From positions 2,165,986-2,229,985 of the forward strand of contig QVRM01002806.1 in the NCBI GenBank assembly GCA_003439945.1: a DNA stretch of 64,000 nt, in the 5' to 3' direction. This stretch comes from Dermanyssus gallinae. Taxonomy: Eukaryota > Arthropoda > Arachnida > Mesostigmata > Dermanyssidae. Within the stretch, counting starts at the first letter, position 1, and the number at the start of each line of letters is the position of its first letter. The notes beneath the pieces were generated by a model, which saw only the letters and a program-made list of their open reading frames with translations, had not been told where the DNA came from and did not search any database. A program made the position numbers and the translations under genes. Of this stretch, positions 23,321 through 34,719 are shown piece by piece.

Positions 23321-24385
23321 ACAATGCACGTGCGCAAGTTCAAACGCATATGTGATTAAATCACGACATAAGGGCTTGTGAATAGCATTAGCAGTCAAGC
23401 TTGCCCTCGAGGCAACCCCCATTGTGCCCATTATTTCTGCCGTATTGCAGCACTGGGCCGCTGAAGTAGGTTGTCGAGAGCTCCTTTCTGCCCTGTCGTC
23501 AATCTGATGCGTGTGTTTACACGTGTATATGGGAACCGACAAAAATACACGTGCGTAGCTGTTTATTTTGCTTTTTGTATACAGTCTTTGCTCTCGGCAT
23601 AAAGCGCTGCTTGTTTGGTAACGTGTGGTTCCCTGAATACGCTAATGATGAATAAATACCTTATTTATAGCAAACTCCTGATTCACGCAGAAAGCTAGAA
23701 CTCACAGCGTATAGGATTCGCCGGCGATACCTTGAGAACGATATCCGGGCTGGAATTACATTAAAGTTAGTCTGTATTGGATCCCTCCTCCGTGCGTTGT
23801 TTTAATAAAATCGTTTCTATATATTTTACTTTTAAAATTCACTAATATAGGTAAACCGGTTATATCAACACAGGGTGCATATGAACACAAACAATGCGAT
23901 TTTTCTTTTTTTGTTTTCAGTATTACGTGAATTAGCGTCGGTGAGTTGAAAAACCCCTTTCACTTCGCTTCCATGCTCCTCCTAATATATAAGTTAACCT
24001 AAAGACTAAAATAGAAGAGCACAGCAGGGAGAACTCGCTGTGCGAATCAACTACGTTTAGTCGGTCGTATGCTTACATTTAAGCTCAACATGCCATCTAG
24101 GACAGCAGGAATAATTTAAGAGTATAATGGCACTCCTAGTAATCCCGAATCCTGCGGAGCGATTATATTGAAACCAGACAAGAGTCTGATTTCTGCACTC
24201 GTTGATGTCGCTTTGATTTATTGTGCTTGTGTTGACTCACTTGACATAAATTGTGCTTCACTAGCGACGTTTGACATTGTTTAGCTAGGCGAAGTACGAG
24301 CCAACCTAATTGCGAGCCTTCGCCATAGTACGGAAATCGTTACTGCTACAGATGCATTCTTTTTTACCAAGGTGTGTTATACGTT
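23059..24385. other. No recognisable gene; (TA)n at 23282-23320
   Basis: AT-rich. Only short open frames, several generated by the TA tract. Confidence 0.4.
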
Positions 24386-24404
24386 ACAACCATGCAAACC
24401 TAAA
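24386..24404. repeat. Target-site duplication, left (SINE 2)
   Basis: Nineteen bases matched with one mismatch (C/T) at 24586-24604. Confidence 0.85.
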
Positions 24405-24585
24405 AAAATTCTTTCGGGGCTGACTCTCAGCCAAGATTTAACGTCCGTGGGACTGCTTTTCGCATTTCTTTATAGACGGACCCCCTTAAATACAAATGTG
24501 CAACGGTGGGGCTCGAACCCGCGCACCTATCTGTCTCCTCCGGTCGCGAGACGCAGACGCATGCCACCACGCCACCGGGCTTGAC
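24405..24585 (-). mobile_element. SINE family 2
   Basis: On the minus strand it begins AGCCCGGTGGCGTGGTGGC, with box B GGGTTCGAGCCCC, then CACCGTTGCACATTTGTATT and TTAAATCTTGGCTGAG. The same order occurs in the plus-strand copy at 58.2 kb. It is flanked by a 19-bp direct repeat with one mismatch, beginning ACAACCATGCAAA, at 24386-24404 and 24586-24604. This is a target-site duplication of the kind made by LINE machinery. Confidence 0.85.
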
Positions 24586-24604
24586 ACAACCATGCAAATC
24601 TAAA
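24586..24604. repeat. Target-site duplication, right (SINE 2)
   Basis: Partner of 24386-24404. Confidence 0.85.
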
Positions 24605-24686
24605 CACACGCATCTATGCACGATAAATTTAGGCTACACGGTCGTTTCCTGAACACGTAGCGCTTATCAAATATAGGTTTAAAAAA

Positions 24687-24724
<38 letters not shown>

Positions 24725-25035
24725 AGGGGATTCAAACAAAAGGGTATGAGACAAGGCAACCAAACCGGTTCAAGTTTGAATGTGCCGCTTTGGGATAACG
24801 CAGTAAGACATCTAGACACGCGAAGGATGTATGTAGCGTAGTTGTGATAAGCGGCAGTCTTCGCGTAATGGGGAGAGAAGCTGGCAGTTGTGTGTCACGC
24901 CTAATGGGTATGGCAGTGCGTGCGTACGTAAGGATGCCACGACGTGTGCATTGCAAAATTCAACGATAGAGAAGCAGTGAGGTGTTGTCAGATTTCTGAC
25001 TGCGGATCTGGATCCAGCTAACCGATAGCCTTCGT
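24605..25035. other. No recognisable gene; (TA)n at 24693-24717
   Basis: No conserved motif seen. Confidence 0.4.
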
Positions 25036-25255
25036 CAGATGGTGGCCGTCTAAGATACGATTGTCTTCAACGCTTAGCAGTGGGTAAGGAAGGCTTATCG
25101 CCTAAATATTGTATTGACGACACCCCAATACTCCATTGCTCGCTGACGATGCTAACCGGGTTTGAGATACGACTGGTTTTCAACGCTTTAGCAGCAGCCA
25201 GGAGAGGCTTATCGCTCAACGACTGCATTAACGACACACCGAACCTGCTTCCCTG
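25036..25255. repeat. Tandem duplication of ~110 bp
   Basis: Two diverged units start near 25045 and 25160. Shared words are GAGATACGA/AAGATACGA, TTCAACGCTT, AGGCTTATCGC and GACGACACC/AACGACACA. On the minus strand both units are open and encode a repeat of about 36 residues (GVSLMQSLSDKP and GVSSIQYLGDKP). Confidence 0.65.
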
Positions 25256-25904
25256 CCCTGCTTGGGTGGCCGACATAAGTCAAATCTATCTGATGATGGG
25301 TGCACGTTTGTTCCAAAGTTGCAATTTATTATTGATAGATAGATTGATTGATTTGTGTCCTGAGGTTGCTGTTTATGACGTCAACTGCATTCGAAGTCAA
25401 GGACAGTCAGCATAACACCATCGCGGTCATCCGTAGCCACGCTGGACAGCAACTTTATCTTTTTGGATCTCTCTCATAAAGTGCTGTGGTAGAGTGGCGA
25501 GCCGCCCGAGCTCAATGGTTTCAGCGTGACGAGATATCTGCCAACTGAAGGCCACGTCCAGTCCCAGACGCTAGCAACAAGGCGTATATCGCAGCACTGT
25601 AGCTCAGAGCAGTTCACTGGTCGGAGCGAACGCGAAACTAGCACCCATTCAACAATTGAAATGTTTGAGTATAGCGATGAAGGATATAGTTCCAGCAACG
25701 ATAGCGGCTCGCAACCAAGGTACGTGAATAGCTAGATATAGACAGTAAGATCGATCGCTAGTGCGATAGGCACATTGGATGAAGTCTACCACCTCAGGTC
25801 GGTGTGGTAAAACAAAAACATGTTTAGAAGAAATATTCAAATTAACGAAAACATTGCAATGAAGTCATAGCACTGGAGTTCAGAACACCGCAGACCTGCC
25901 CTCC
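25256..25904. other. No confident gene
   Basis: Could include decayed retrotransposon sequence upstream of the integrase relic. I see no clear protease or RT motif. Confidence 0.35.
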
Positions 25905-26450
25905 AGAAAAGTATCGATAGTAAAACTCAATGAGAACTTGCCAGGGGGCCTAGAATTCCTGAAAAAAGCCGACGACGCAGTATTTCACCTTTCAGTTTAG
26001 GAAGTGCTGCGAGGCGCTCCCGGAGACCCGAGGTTTGTCGCAACATGCAAACTCCTCCAATAGACCCCCCGGGACGAGAGAACTCGGATATTCGAAGCAG
26101 CGCCTGCTGCCTGATTTCCAACAGCGCTGCTTGTGGGAGGCTGTCGCGACCACACCTCGACAGGCAAAAATAGGATTACGGTTTTTGCAATATCCACATG
26201 CGCCGCAACCGGAGCAGTTCATTTAGAAGTAGTCGAAGACCTCACAGCAGCCTGTCTGTCAGCAATCAAGTGGTTCGTGGCACACAAGGGATGCTAGCAA
26301 CATTCGTTTCCGACAACGTACTGACGTTTGCGCTGTCGAAAGCGCTGCACAACAAAGAGATTTGAATGATGAATTCCCCCTTGATGAATTCTACGAAATA
26401 CTGAACGACATCGTAAAAAATGGCTTAAGAAAAACAATTCAAGGAATTCA
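25905..26450 (+). pseudogene. BEL/Pao-type integrase relic
   Basis: The integrase core is visible at 26170-26345: TVFAISTCAATGAVHLEVV, then EDLTAACLSAIKWFVAHKG, then after a frameshift TFVSDNVLTF. In BEL/Pao LTR retrotransposons the order is (F)TC...RAVHLE...DLT...F..RRG...SDN, where the Asp of SDN is catalytic. Here the Arg before AVHLE is Gly. The upstream 25.9-26.1 kb is weakly like the zinc-binding and linker part. No LTRs, RT or RNase H found nearby, so it is a fragment. Confidence 0.6.
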
Positions 26451-27614
26451 TTAAGTGGCAGCGGTTACCAATAGCCGACACAAATCAAGACTACCGAAAA
26501 AGGCAGATGAACGACGAGCGCATTGCCGCAGTCAATTTCTAGCACCTCCGGTGCCACTTGTGTGAGAAAGTGGCTTTTTAAGATTCTCTTTTCCACCAGA
26601 CAAACTAATATTTCTGGGTGACCGTCCCAGATTCCTTGCCGGAATTTGGAAAGGGAAGGATCCTGAAGGATTCTGAATGCATTTTTGGAAGCAATAGTGC
26701 GCAAAGTATATGCTGGTCCTGAAGATGGTTTGACGGCAGCGGGTCGGCGTGGGGAGGCGCGAGTGTCGAACCGCTCGTCACGAGCGACATCTCAGTATTG
26801 CGGAAAGAGGGAATGCCGCTGGCGCGGGCTTCTGGGCTGTGTGCGAGAACCGTTGTCGCGCAGGAACGGCGTGCACCCTGTAGGGTGACTACAGGGTGCA
26901 CGTCAATGGGTGCCGCTACGTGACGAGAATTAGACGCCTACCCGCAAAACTGCTGTGACTCAAATGAAATACATATATGATGTTTATGTAGAGAGACCGC
27001 AGATCGAGCTTTGAATTTGCACGCCATGATCATGATCTGTGACTGCTAGAACACCGTCCGTCACGCGTTGTTCATACACCGCCGTAATGCCGGAGCCCGC
27101 TGTATTAAAGGGTACCCCATTTCCACCTCTTGCGCCCTCTTTTTTCAGTAGTGTGGCGATAGCGACGACGTTCGCACGACAGTAGTACTGTCCTAGATTG
27201 GTGAGGGGATATAGACATACAGGCACAGGTATATATGTCTATAAAAGATACACGTGTATATATTATGTTTTAGCGATCGATGTTTGTATACAGTGTTCTG
27301 ATGTGCTCACTGTGAGGCTGAATTTTGGCCGCGAAAAGGCTTTGTGCTAATGGCCAGAAAGTAGCGTAATAATGCGTGTGAGTATAGCCGGGTGCTATCA
27401 CGAAGAGGAGCAGCTTTGCCGTATAGCCCTCGGCCGTGCAGTAAAACGTAAACAAGAAACAATAATCATTCTTCGTGAACCTGCGCAATTTGACCGTCCT
27501 CCTTCTACGGCTCCGTCGGGAATAGCGTTAGCGTCGTTTCGTACATTTTCAATTGAACACCTCTCATATATATGCAACTAGTTACATCTAGCCAGCATTA
27601 CTGTAGCGTTGCTA
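26451..27614. other. No recognisable gene
   Basis: GC-rich between 26720 and 26920. Short frames only. Confidence 0.4.
26872..26900. repeat. Perfect 12-bp inverted repeat, 5-nt loop
   Basis: TGCACCCTGTAG, then GGTGA, then CTACAGGGTGCA. It may be a short hairpin or two abutting transposon ends. Confidence 0.8.
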
Positions 27615-27618
27615 TATA

Positions 27619-27668
<50 letters not shown>
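27615..27668. repeat. (TA)n microsatellite
   Basis: TA tract on the 3' side of the R2-like relic. Confidence 0.95.
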
Positions 27669-27671
<3 letters not shown>

Positions 27672-28296
27672 AATATTGTGATGATTTATTAATCATTTAC
27701 AATACGTTTGCACACTCGGCAGTGCTCGCCTTAATAAAAATGGTAATAAAAAGGTGTCACGTGAAGTTAAGAATCAGTTGTCCGTGTCCTTGCTTGATGG
27801 TAGCCCCCGCTCTTATGGATCCGGTGCGAGCGATATATCCTCAAGGTTCCTTGCAAAGTTAAAACGGTGAGATCCATAAGATTCCTCTTCGTGACGCCGA
27901 GCCCCAAGAGCGTCCTCGCAGATTCGGAGTCCCATACACCACTCATAGAGATAGTGATGGATCCGAATCTGCGAGGTTTTTGCGGGTAGGGGAGCGCCGC
28001 TCTTAGGAACTCGACGTCATATTTGGCGATCTTGTCTTGCCGTGCTTTTGCCAGGTCCCGGTTCGGGCCGCAAACCTCGGCATCTAAAACCCAGACCTCG
28101 GTAGGTGTTGTTATTACGAGGTCGGGCTTTAGACCCGGTGCGCCCGGTCGACGGAATACTCGCTCACGAACCACCTCATGACCCCTTTCGCGGAGAAGAC
28201 GCGCCACGCGATCACAGACGTCGTCATGTCTCTTTATGGTTTGTTTGTGTGTTATATCGCACATCTGAGCGACATGAGCCAACGTCTCAGGCGCAT
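27669..28296 (-). mobile_element. R2-like (RLE) LINE, 5'-truncated
   Basis: A 0.6-kb C-terminal fragment with (TA)n on both sides. It carries the restriction-like endonuclease coding region described next and a short 3' UTR. It differs in sequence from the YLDD/RLE elements at 9-12 kb and 53 kb, so it is a second RLE family. Confidence 0.75.
27767..28296 (-). pseudogene. R2-type restriction-like endonuclease domain
   Basis: The frame is open for about 176 codons and starts inside the Cys/His motif that precedes the endonuclease (LAHVAQMC, then THKQTIKRHD). Next come VCDRVARLLRERGHEVVRE, the catalytic LKPDLVI and VWVLDAEV with 12 residues between PD and D, and then DKIAKYD. This domain nicks the target DNA to prime reverse transcription. 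All expected acidic residues are visible. The RT is missing because of 5' truncation; the apparent upstream codons are the TA tract. The protein ends at 27767. Confidence 0.78.
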
Positions 28297-28304
28297 ATAT
28301 ATGC

Positions 28305-28344
<40 letters not shown>

Positions 28345-28346
28345 GC
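28297..28346. repeat. (TA)n microsatellite
   Basis: TA-rich tract with GCA/ACA interruptions on the 5' side of the R2-like relic. Confidence 0.9.
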
Positions 28347-28789
28347 ATCGGTTCTGCCCGTTAATGGGCTCTACTCTATTAAGCGGATCTTAGTGGAGGC
28401 GATCGTTGTTATCATCAAGGAACGCATAGTAGTCTGTTCTAAGTCAAATACATTTTTACAAATAATAACAATTTAACCCATTTGGCATTTGCGAGCAAGA
28501 AAAATGGCACCTACAAAAACCTATTTGCCTATTATGCTTTTTCCTTATACGGTAAGACTGATGTCCAAAGGTTCGTATTGCCTACGAGTCTGAAACTGTG
28601 AGCGTGTCGCAATGTAGTAGTTTCCTCGCTGTTGTAATAGAGAGTTTGATGTGATAGAACAATTATGAATGGGTTGGTCTTTTCCGGTGCTAATTCCTCT
28701 TATTTATTCTTTAGTAATTATTGATAAATAATCTACTGCACCCATCGTATGCATGTAGTCTTACTAAAAAACATACTTATGAAAAAAAA
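28347..28789. other. No recognisable gene
   Basis: AT-rich, no motif. Confidence 0.4.
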
Positions 28790-29145
28790 TAGTTTGATTG
28801 ATTGATTATACATTAACAGTATATAGACTATCGCCTAGAATTAAAAGAACATAATGAAAAGGTGTTTTTTACTCTAGACCATCGTACGTCCCCTACGGGC
28901 TTAAAACTTATCCTGAGGCAAATCTTGAATGCAACGAGGTCCGGTTTGTTGAGATATCTAAGGTTTTTCCAACAGTCATTGTGACAGCATGGCCGCTGAC
29001 TCTTAGCAGTATGGTTTATCATCTATTCTTAGCGAGCATGACTCAAATGAAATTCGATCAACAACATGAATTGAACCGGCTACACCCCAGTAGATGACAA
29101 CCGTGACTAGCGCGCTAGACCTCTAGACCACGCCGCTATGTATAC
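28790..29145 (-). mobile_element. SINE family 3, long copy
   Basis: The minus strand starts with a tRNA-like head: AGCGGCGTGGTCTAGAGGTC (box A-like) and CCGGTTCAATTC (imperfect box B). The body has AACCATACTGCTAAGAGTCA and GCGGCCATGCTGTCACAA, and the tail is (TCAA)n. The body is shared with 44.63-44.9 kb. The tail suggests mobilisation by a LINE with a simple-repeat 3' end. Confidence 0.65.
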
Positions 29146-29825
29146 ATACTATTGCGTATAGTATAGGCCTACACATACATTATGCAAACGTAACACTGTA
29201 TTTATAAGGTGGAGCCGGTGTCACTTGAGTATTTTAAACACTTTGACAAAAAATGTGTATATCTGCAATCATTTTCGCTTCGACTCCGTATTCTGGTAAA
29301 CCGGAAGGCTTGCCATACAAGACTATTTTAAAAGGACATTTTAAGTTGAAGTAAATAGCACTAAACGGATGGGCACATCAAACGCGGTAAATCTTGTTTC
29401 CTGATTATATGGCTATGTTTACATGGTATTGCTATCATTAACGTACTGGTTTGCTATAAAGATACTGGGCTGAAGTCTAGCGATTTTGTGTTTACCTGTA
29501 ACTTTCAGCTCTAAAGCCATTTGTGGGGCCACAGCTTGTCGACCGATAAAAATCATATGCCAAGCGCGAACCATGTAGCTTTATGGGTACGGGTAGACTA
29601 AATTCGTTTGGTGCACATGTCGTTTACAGTTTGGCAATTCTGAAAAAAAAGTAAGCCAGTTTGTGATGTCCAGAGCAATATAGTCAATGTTTGTGTGAAT
29701 AAATTATATGAATAAAATTACGAAATCAGCGTGCTCCTGACACACGTGACTAAGTACATGTATATAAACTGATGCCTACAGAGAACATCATAGTACTCGT
29801 GCGTCGCTAAGGTGAAAGCGGAAAT
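29146..29825. other. No recognisable gene
   Basis: AT-rich, short frames only. Confidence 0.4.
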
Positions 29826-32345
29826 GTGGAAAACGCACCAGAGGAATCTCAAAGACTCCTACGAAAAAGACTTGGTTGGTTGAACGGTGAAGTTTGGTGC
29901 CGCCTAGACGGAATGGTCTCGGTACCACGGTGCTCATTGTGTATGAGATTTAACTACAGGGCCAGGGATTTACCGCAGCCCGATCAACCCAACATCGCTG
30001 CTTCAAATGCGGAGGACAAGGACTCGTCGCAAAGGGCTGTACAGCCAATGTTAGGCGCTATATATGCAACATAAATAGACACTACGCCACTACGACGCAA
30101 TATTCAGCATACAGACGGGTCACAAACCGCCAACGAAAGCACAATCAAAATGATCAGTAACATTATCATACTGCAAATAAACCTCTGCAAAGCCCCCAGA
30201 GCATATGATGTGGCGTCCAAATTCGTAGCCAAAAACGACATAGATGTCATGCTTCTCTATAAAACCCCAATAATACAGCTTTTTCAACCTAGGCAATAAG
30301 CTGGTAACAAATTCGCTCCGAAACTTGGTCGATGCGAATTTCGTCGAAGCGGGCAGGAAGCTCCTTATTAAGGAAAGGAGAAACCTTCTAGAATGGGCAA
30401 CCCGAATGTCTACAACTAGTGCACACTTCAGGGTACACCTTCAACAATGGCAGACACAGAACATCGTTTAACTTGACGTTTGCATTATCGCAAAGCGACT
30501 AACTGATCGAATAACCGTCATTTTTCCGTCAAACAAGCTTCCTCCCAGCCTATTTTCTCCACACAACAGCAACGCTTTCCCACAGTAAAGTATCCCTGCC
30601 TACACGTAGCAATAAAAGGAAATTACCTAGATTTATTGAATGCTAGCCAATCATTTCCAGTGCTACTGGTAGATTAGTCAGGTCGCCAAAAACCGAAGGT
30701 TCTGCCGACGAGCATGCACGCACCGCAGAGCAAAGCATCTGCCAGAACTCTCCTACTATGGGAAAAAAACAGAGAAGCACGAAAAGCCGAACATGTGGTA
30801 ATTAAGAATAGTAAAATAGATCACTGGAACTTTTTGTGTGAGGAGATAAAAAAAAAACCCCATGGGTAACGGGTAAAGATCGTGCATAACAAAATGCGAC
30901 ACGCACAGCCGCCTCCACCAATAGAAGTAGCCCGACTGACTACAAATGCGCTCTTTCTATAAAACCCTTGCTGGACCCGGTGCGTTTTAAAAAAAGCTTC
31001 AGACTTTATCTTCGAGCCAGTCTAAATCCAAAAGATCGGAATCGTGGCCAAACGCAAAGGGCTAACAAAAGCACAGGACCCAGATGCTGTAGTCGTACAA
31101 TTCTTACCAGCGGAGATCATCCTAAACCTTGGAAAACGCTTGACCCTTATCCCGGAACCCGATACATCACAAGGGAACCCCCAGGGGAGGAAGTCCGAGC
31201 CACTTCCTCTCCAAAGATTTGTACTGAAACTAACCCTGTAGAAAATAATAATGCGTTAGAGAACATAGATTACCACATCCCTCGGGAGGATCACATCCCT
31301 CGGAAGGCTGACGAGGATCTGCTCGAAGGATTAGCCAACTGAGCCATGGCGGATATCCCACAATACCTCCACACGCTAAGTCTCAAACTGGCTTTACATA
31401 AAACAGACGAAAATCTTTTAAACGGCCAGAAGCGTCCCTCACAGAATCTAAATGTACACCCGGAATGTCACCCAGTAACACCCATGCTATAGGGCTCTCA
31501 CAGGAACAAGTCATGTGCGCTAAGCAGCAAAAAAGGCAGCTAAAGCCTTAGGAGAGCTACGAAAAATTCTCCCGCGGACCAGAGGAGCCACCGACTTTAG
31601 GCCCCGTCTCTAAGCATTAGTATTAGGGAGCATTATGTTATATGCCGCACCCTTATGGGAGCGCACGACTACTAGAGCTACAACGCGCCGATTCCTCAAC
31701 AAGCCCAAAGGCTTACAGCGTTCAGCATAACACAGCCAAGTCGCACGTTTTCCACAGCAACCATACAAGTCCTCTCCAGACAAATTGCCTGGTACCTAAG
31801 AAATAAATAACTAGCATCAAGAAACCCCTCAATCCTCTAGCATCAAGAACAACCTTAGTCCGGACGGAGGAAACACTAATCAGCAGAACAGATACTTCAG
31901 TAAATGGAGGCAACAATAGGAAGTAATCCAGCCGGGTCATCCTGGATACTGAACAACATTAGTACTCCCTGGTCCCAAAAGTTGTACAGCCTCAAACACG
32001 GATCGCTTACCTTCCTACTCGCGCAACTGCAAACAGGCCACGGGGGCTGCTTTCAGCGATAAAACAGACTTTCCTGTGCTGTCCCGGAACCTGGAAACCG
32101 GAACAACTGGAAATCTCCTTGTAGATGCGCTCTTTAAGGATCATGAGTGCTGGATTATGGTAAGAAGATCCACAGAACTTGTCTCCATACTGAAATTAAA
32201 CGCCGCTCAAAGTCGAACAGCCTAACTGCAATAAACGTGGCCAGGTAAAGTAATCTCGAGAAGACAGTACTGCAGCTGGATTTTGGTGGGTTTGTGAGTC
32301 CCACACTACCGTGGCTTTAACAACGACGGTGTGCATCATACATTT
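29826..32345 (+). mobile_element. R1-type LINE, full-span but decayed
   Basis: Landmarks in order: an ORF1 zinc-knuckle region (CSLCMRFNYRARD, then CFKCGGQGLVAKGC at 29935-30040, with the His of the second knuckle replaced by Leu); the ORF2 start with endonuclease wording ILQINLCKAPRAYDVASKFV (about 30160-30230); an RT entry KAQDPDAVVV (about 31065); a broken YADD region (RKADEDLLEG, about 31300); post-RT AKKAAKALGELRKILP and MLYAAPLWE (about 31525-31655); and a C-terminal LLAQLQTGHGGCF (about 32020). The 3' UTR carries the GTGGGTTTGTGAGTCCCACA motif. Stops and frameshifts are frequent. Confidence 0.7.
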
Positions 32346-32396
32346 TACCAGTTCACCTCTATAAAAAAATAATAGTATAGGAAGCCAAGCCCATCT

Positions 32397-32399
<3 letters not shown>

Positions 32400-32433
<34 letters not shown>

Positions 32434-32600
32434 TTGGCTTTCTATGAAACCCTCTGTAGACATCAGTGGCTGCTATAAAAATTAAATTAAATAAGAGTAA
32501 AGGGAGCTTAGCCTTATCGTATGTATTCACGTGTATATATATATATATATATATAAGATTGGCTTCCTATGAAACCCTCTGTCGGCATCAGTGGCTGCTC
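32400..32600. repeat. (TA)n-containing direct duplication
   Basis: TA tracts at 32401-32431 and 32533-32555 are each followed by the same ~43-bp sequence (TTGGCTTYCTATGAAACC, then CATCAGTGGCTGCT), at 32433 and 32557. The repeat period is about 124 bp. Confidence 0.8.
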
Positions 32601-33521
32601 GTTGCGGCTCAGGCTGGATCTACAATGACGCACGGGTCGTTTTGTGCTCTCTAAAGGAATAAGAGGAGAACAGAGAGAGATAGAACGAAGCGCGCCGTTC
32701 TTCCTTCGTCGTGTGTGCGTCATGTGGCCATGGATGTGAGCGTGTCAACTTTACTAAAGATGGTCCGGCGTGTCGAATGGCGAAGAGGGTGTCGAACGTG
32801 ACCCGTTTGCGCCGCAAGAATGCCGGAGGTCGCCGCTGGTCAGACGCCAACCAAGCCACCGTAGTAAACGTTGTTTCCATAATGGTAATGGCAGGCCTCA
32901 GACGAACGTGACAAAGAAGCACATCCCACACCCACACAGAGGATAAGTATGTTTTTATATAGCCTTTCAGCGGCAGCTGGACTGAAAAGCTGGCTGCTTG
33001 CTGCTCGTTGAAGCACAGAGCAGCACAGAAAGAGAGTGTGTACGCACGGGAGTGCACACGCAAGCAACGTTATCACATCCAGAAAAACTGAGAATAGGCT
33101 GAATTAATTACTTGGTGAACAAATAACTTGGCGCTGTTCTATATTTGTCCCGTTGTGTCTACCTGTACCTTTTTGGCATTGCGAACTGCGGATAATCGTT
33201 GTTTTATGACCGCCGCGTTAAAATCAAAACACCTACGCCTATAGGGGGTGGAAGCTTGCTAAAAACATAACCAATGAAAACTAGCAATATGTTCTACGTG
33301 CGTGCGTATAGAGCGATTTCAATCAATGCCTCATAGCCACAAGATCAACTCGTTTCGCAACTGTTTCGCATCGTTTCGGAGATCAGCGTCGCAAATGGCA
33401 GATTTGTATTCGCAAGCTTACATTGTAGCAATTGCTGTCGTTGTATTTATTTATCTTCAGATTCATTTGACATACGCATCCACTTGAGGCATTTGCGCCC
33501 ACTGTTTTACAAGCTGACGCG

Positions 33522-33522
<1 letters not shown>
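32601..33522. other. No recognisable gene
   Basis: An open frame of 147 codons (minus, 33063-32620) has Ser/Arg-rich content and no motif. Treated as chance. Confidence 0.35.
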
Positions 33523-33594
<72 letters not shown>

Positions 33595-33598
33595 TTTG

Positions 33599-33633
<35 letters not shown>

Positions 33634-33635
33634 TT

Positions 33636-33694
<59 letters not shown>
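33523..33694. repeat. Long (TA)n tract, 170 bp
   Basis: Three TA blocks separated by two copies of AATATATATTTGTATA. Confidence 0.95.
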
Positions 33695-33698
<4 letters not shown>

Positions 33699-34719
33699 CT
33701 GCTCTATCGCATTGTTAAAGGTGACATAAAACACGCTGTCTTCCGCAGGCTTTGCACAAGCACGCCGAAGAGATTTCATGGAACTTATTTCGATGACAGA
33801 TTATTATGTGGAAGCCATGCACAGCATATCGTGCGATTAGGTGTCTACTCTCATAATTGCAGCGCTTCCGCGAACCAAACGTCATTCCCTGGGTTGCATA
33901 AAATAGTGGGTTAATGTCAGCCATGTCATTTTCCTACTCAGACGTGTGTTCGTTGAAAGCTACCATTTTCAGTCGAGCGTACACCTTTGGTAGGTTCTTA
34001 ACAAATAGCGGAGACGACACTAGTAAATAGACTAACATGTTGATGTTAGTGAAGTGGACTCTAAACGCCCCTTTTAGAGCACTGGCCTTGATTTAGTCAT
34101 GCGTCCTAAAGTTACACTCTGACCTAGTCTGGTCTATAGCGAGCTTAAATCTTGATCTGCGATGTATCCAATCGCATAGACTTGCTTCGATTTATGACAA
34201 AATCGCTAAAAGCAGAACAAGCATATTACAAATAACGTTTTACGAGTACACACACGAAGTGTCTCAATTCTATGCAACAGATAGAGCAATATATGCCCTT
34301 ATATAATTTCCCTCTTTTGTCGGGCGCTTAAACGATTGCCTCCAAATGTGTTTGCTGCTGCATGCAACTCCGACGGTCTTCTTCGCTTTAAAAAAAAAAG
34401 TTGCACTGTTGTGTTGAAATGTGTGCCTGGATTTATTCAAGTAATTTGTGTAGGTCTAGTCATCTGAGTATACATCACTTCATAGCTGTTTGAATACAGC
34501 GCATATTTTTTTTATCAAGGTCATTTATTTATTTTATACACATGCACAACGGTGTGTTTCATACATTTACAAATTTTTGCAAGAAGTCTATAGTAATTTA
34601 AACCTACTACAGTTACCATTGTGTTGGTAAAAAAATGCAATCGTAATTAAATTACTTTTGTTTTACCTCCATGCGAGAGTCAATTTAAGAAGACTAGTGT
34701 AGCCATCATGGACGGGGTA
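33695..34719. other. No recognisable gene
   Basis: AT-rich. May include the 3' UTR of the LINE relic that follows. Confidence 0.4.

Noticed and set aside
28147..28393. Plus-strand frames near 28.1-28.4 kb
   Set aside because: Antisense to the R2-like endonuclease and running into TA repeats.
29070..29145. Possible tRNA gene on minus
   Set aside because: Box B is imperfect, arms do not fold convincingly, and the downstream body is repeated at 44.6 kb.
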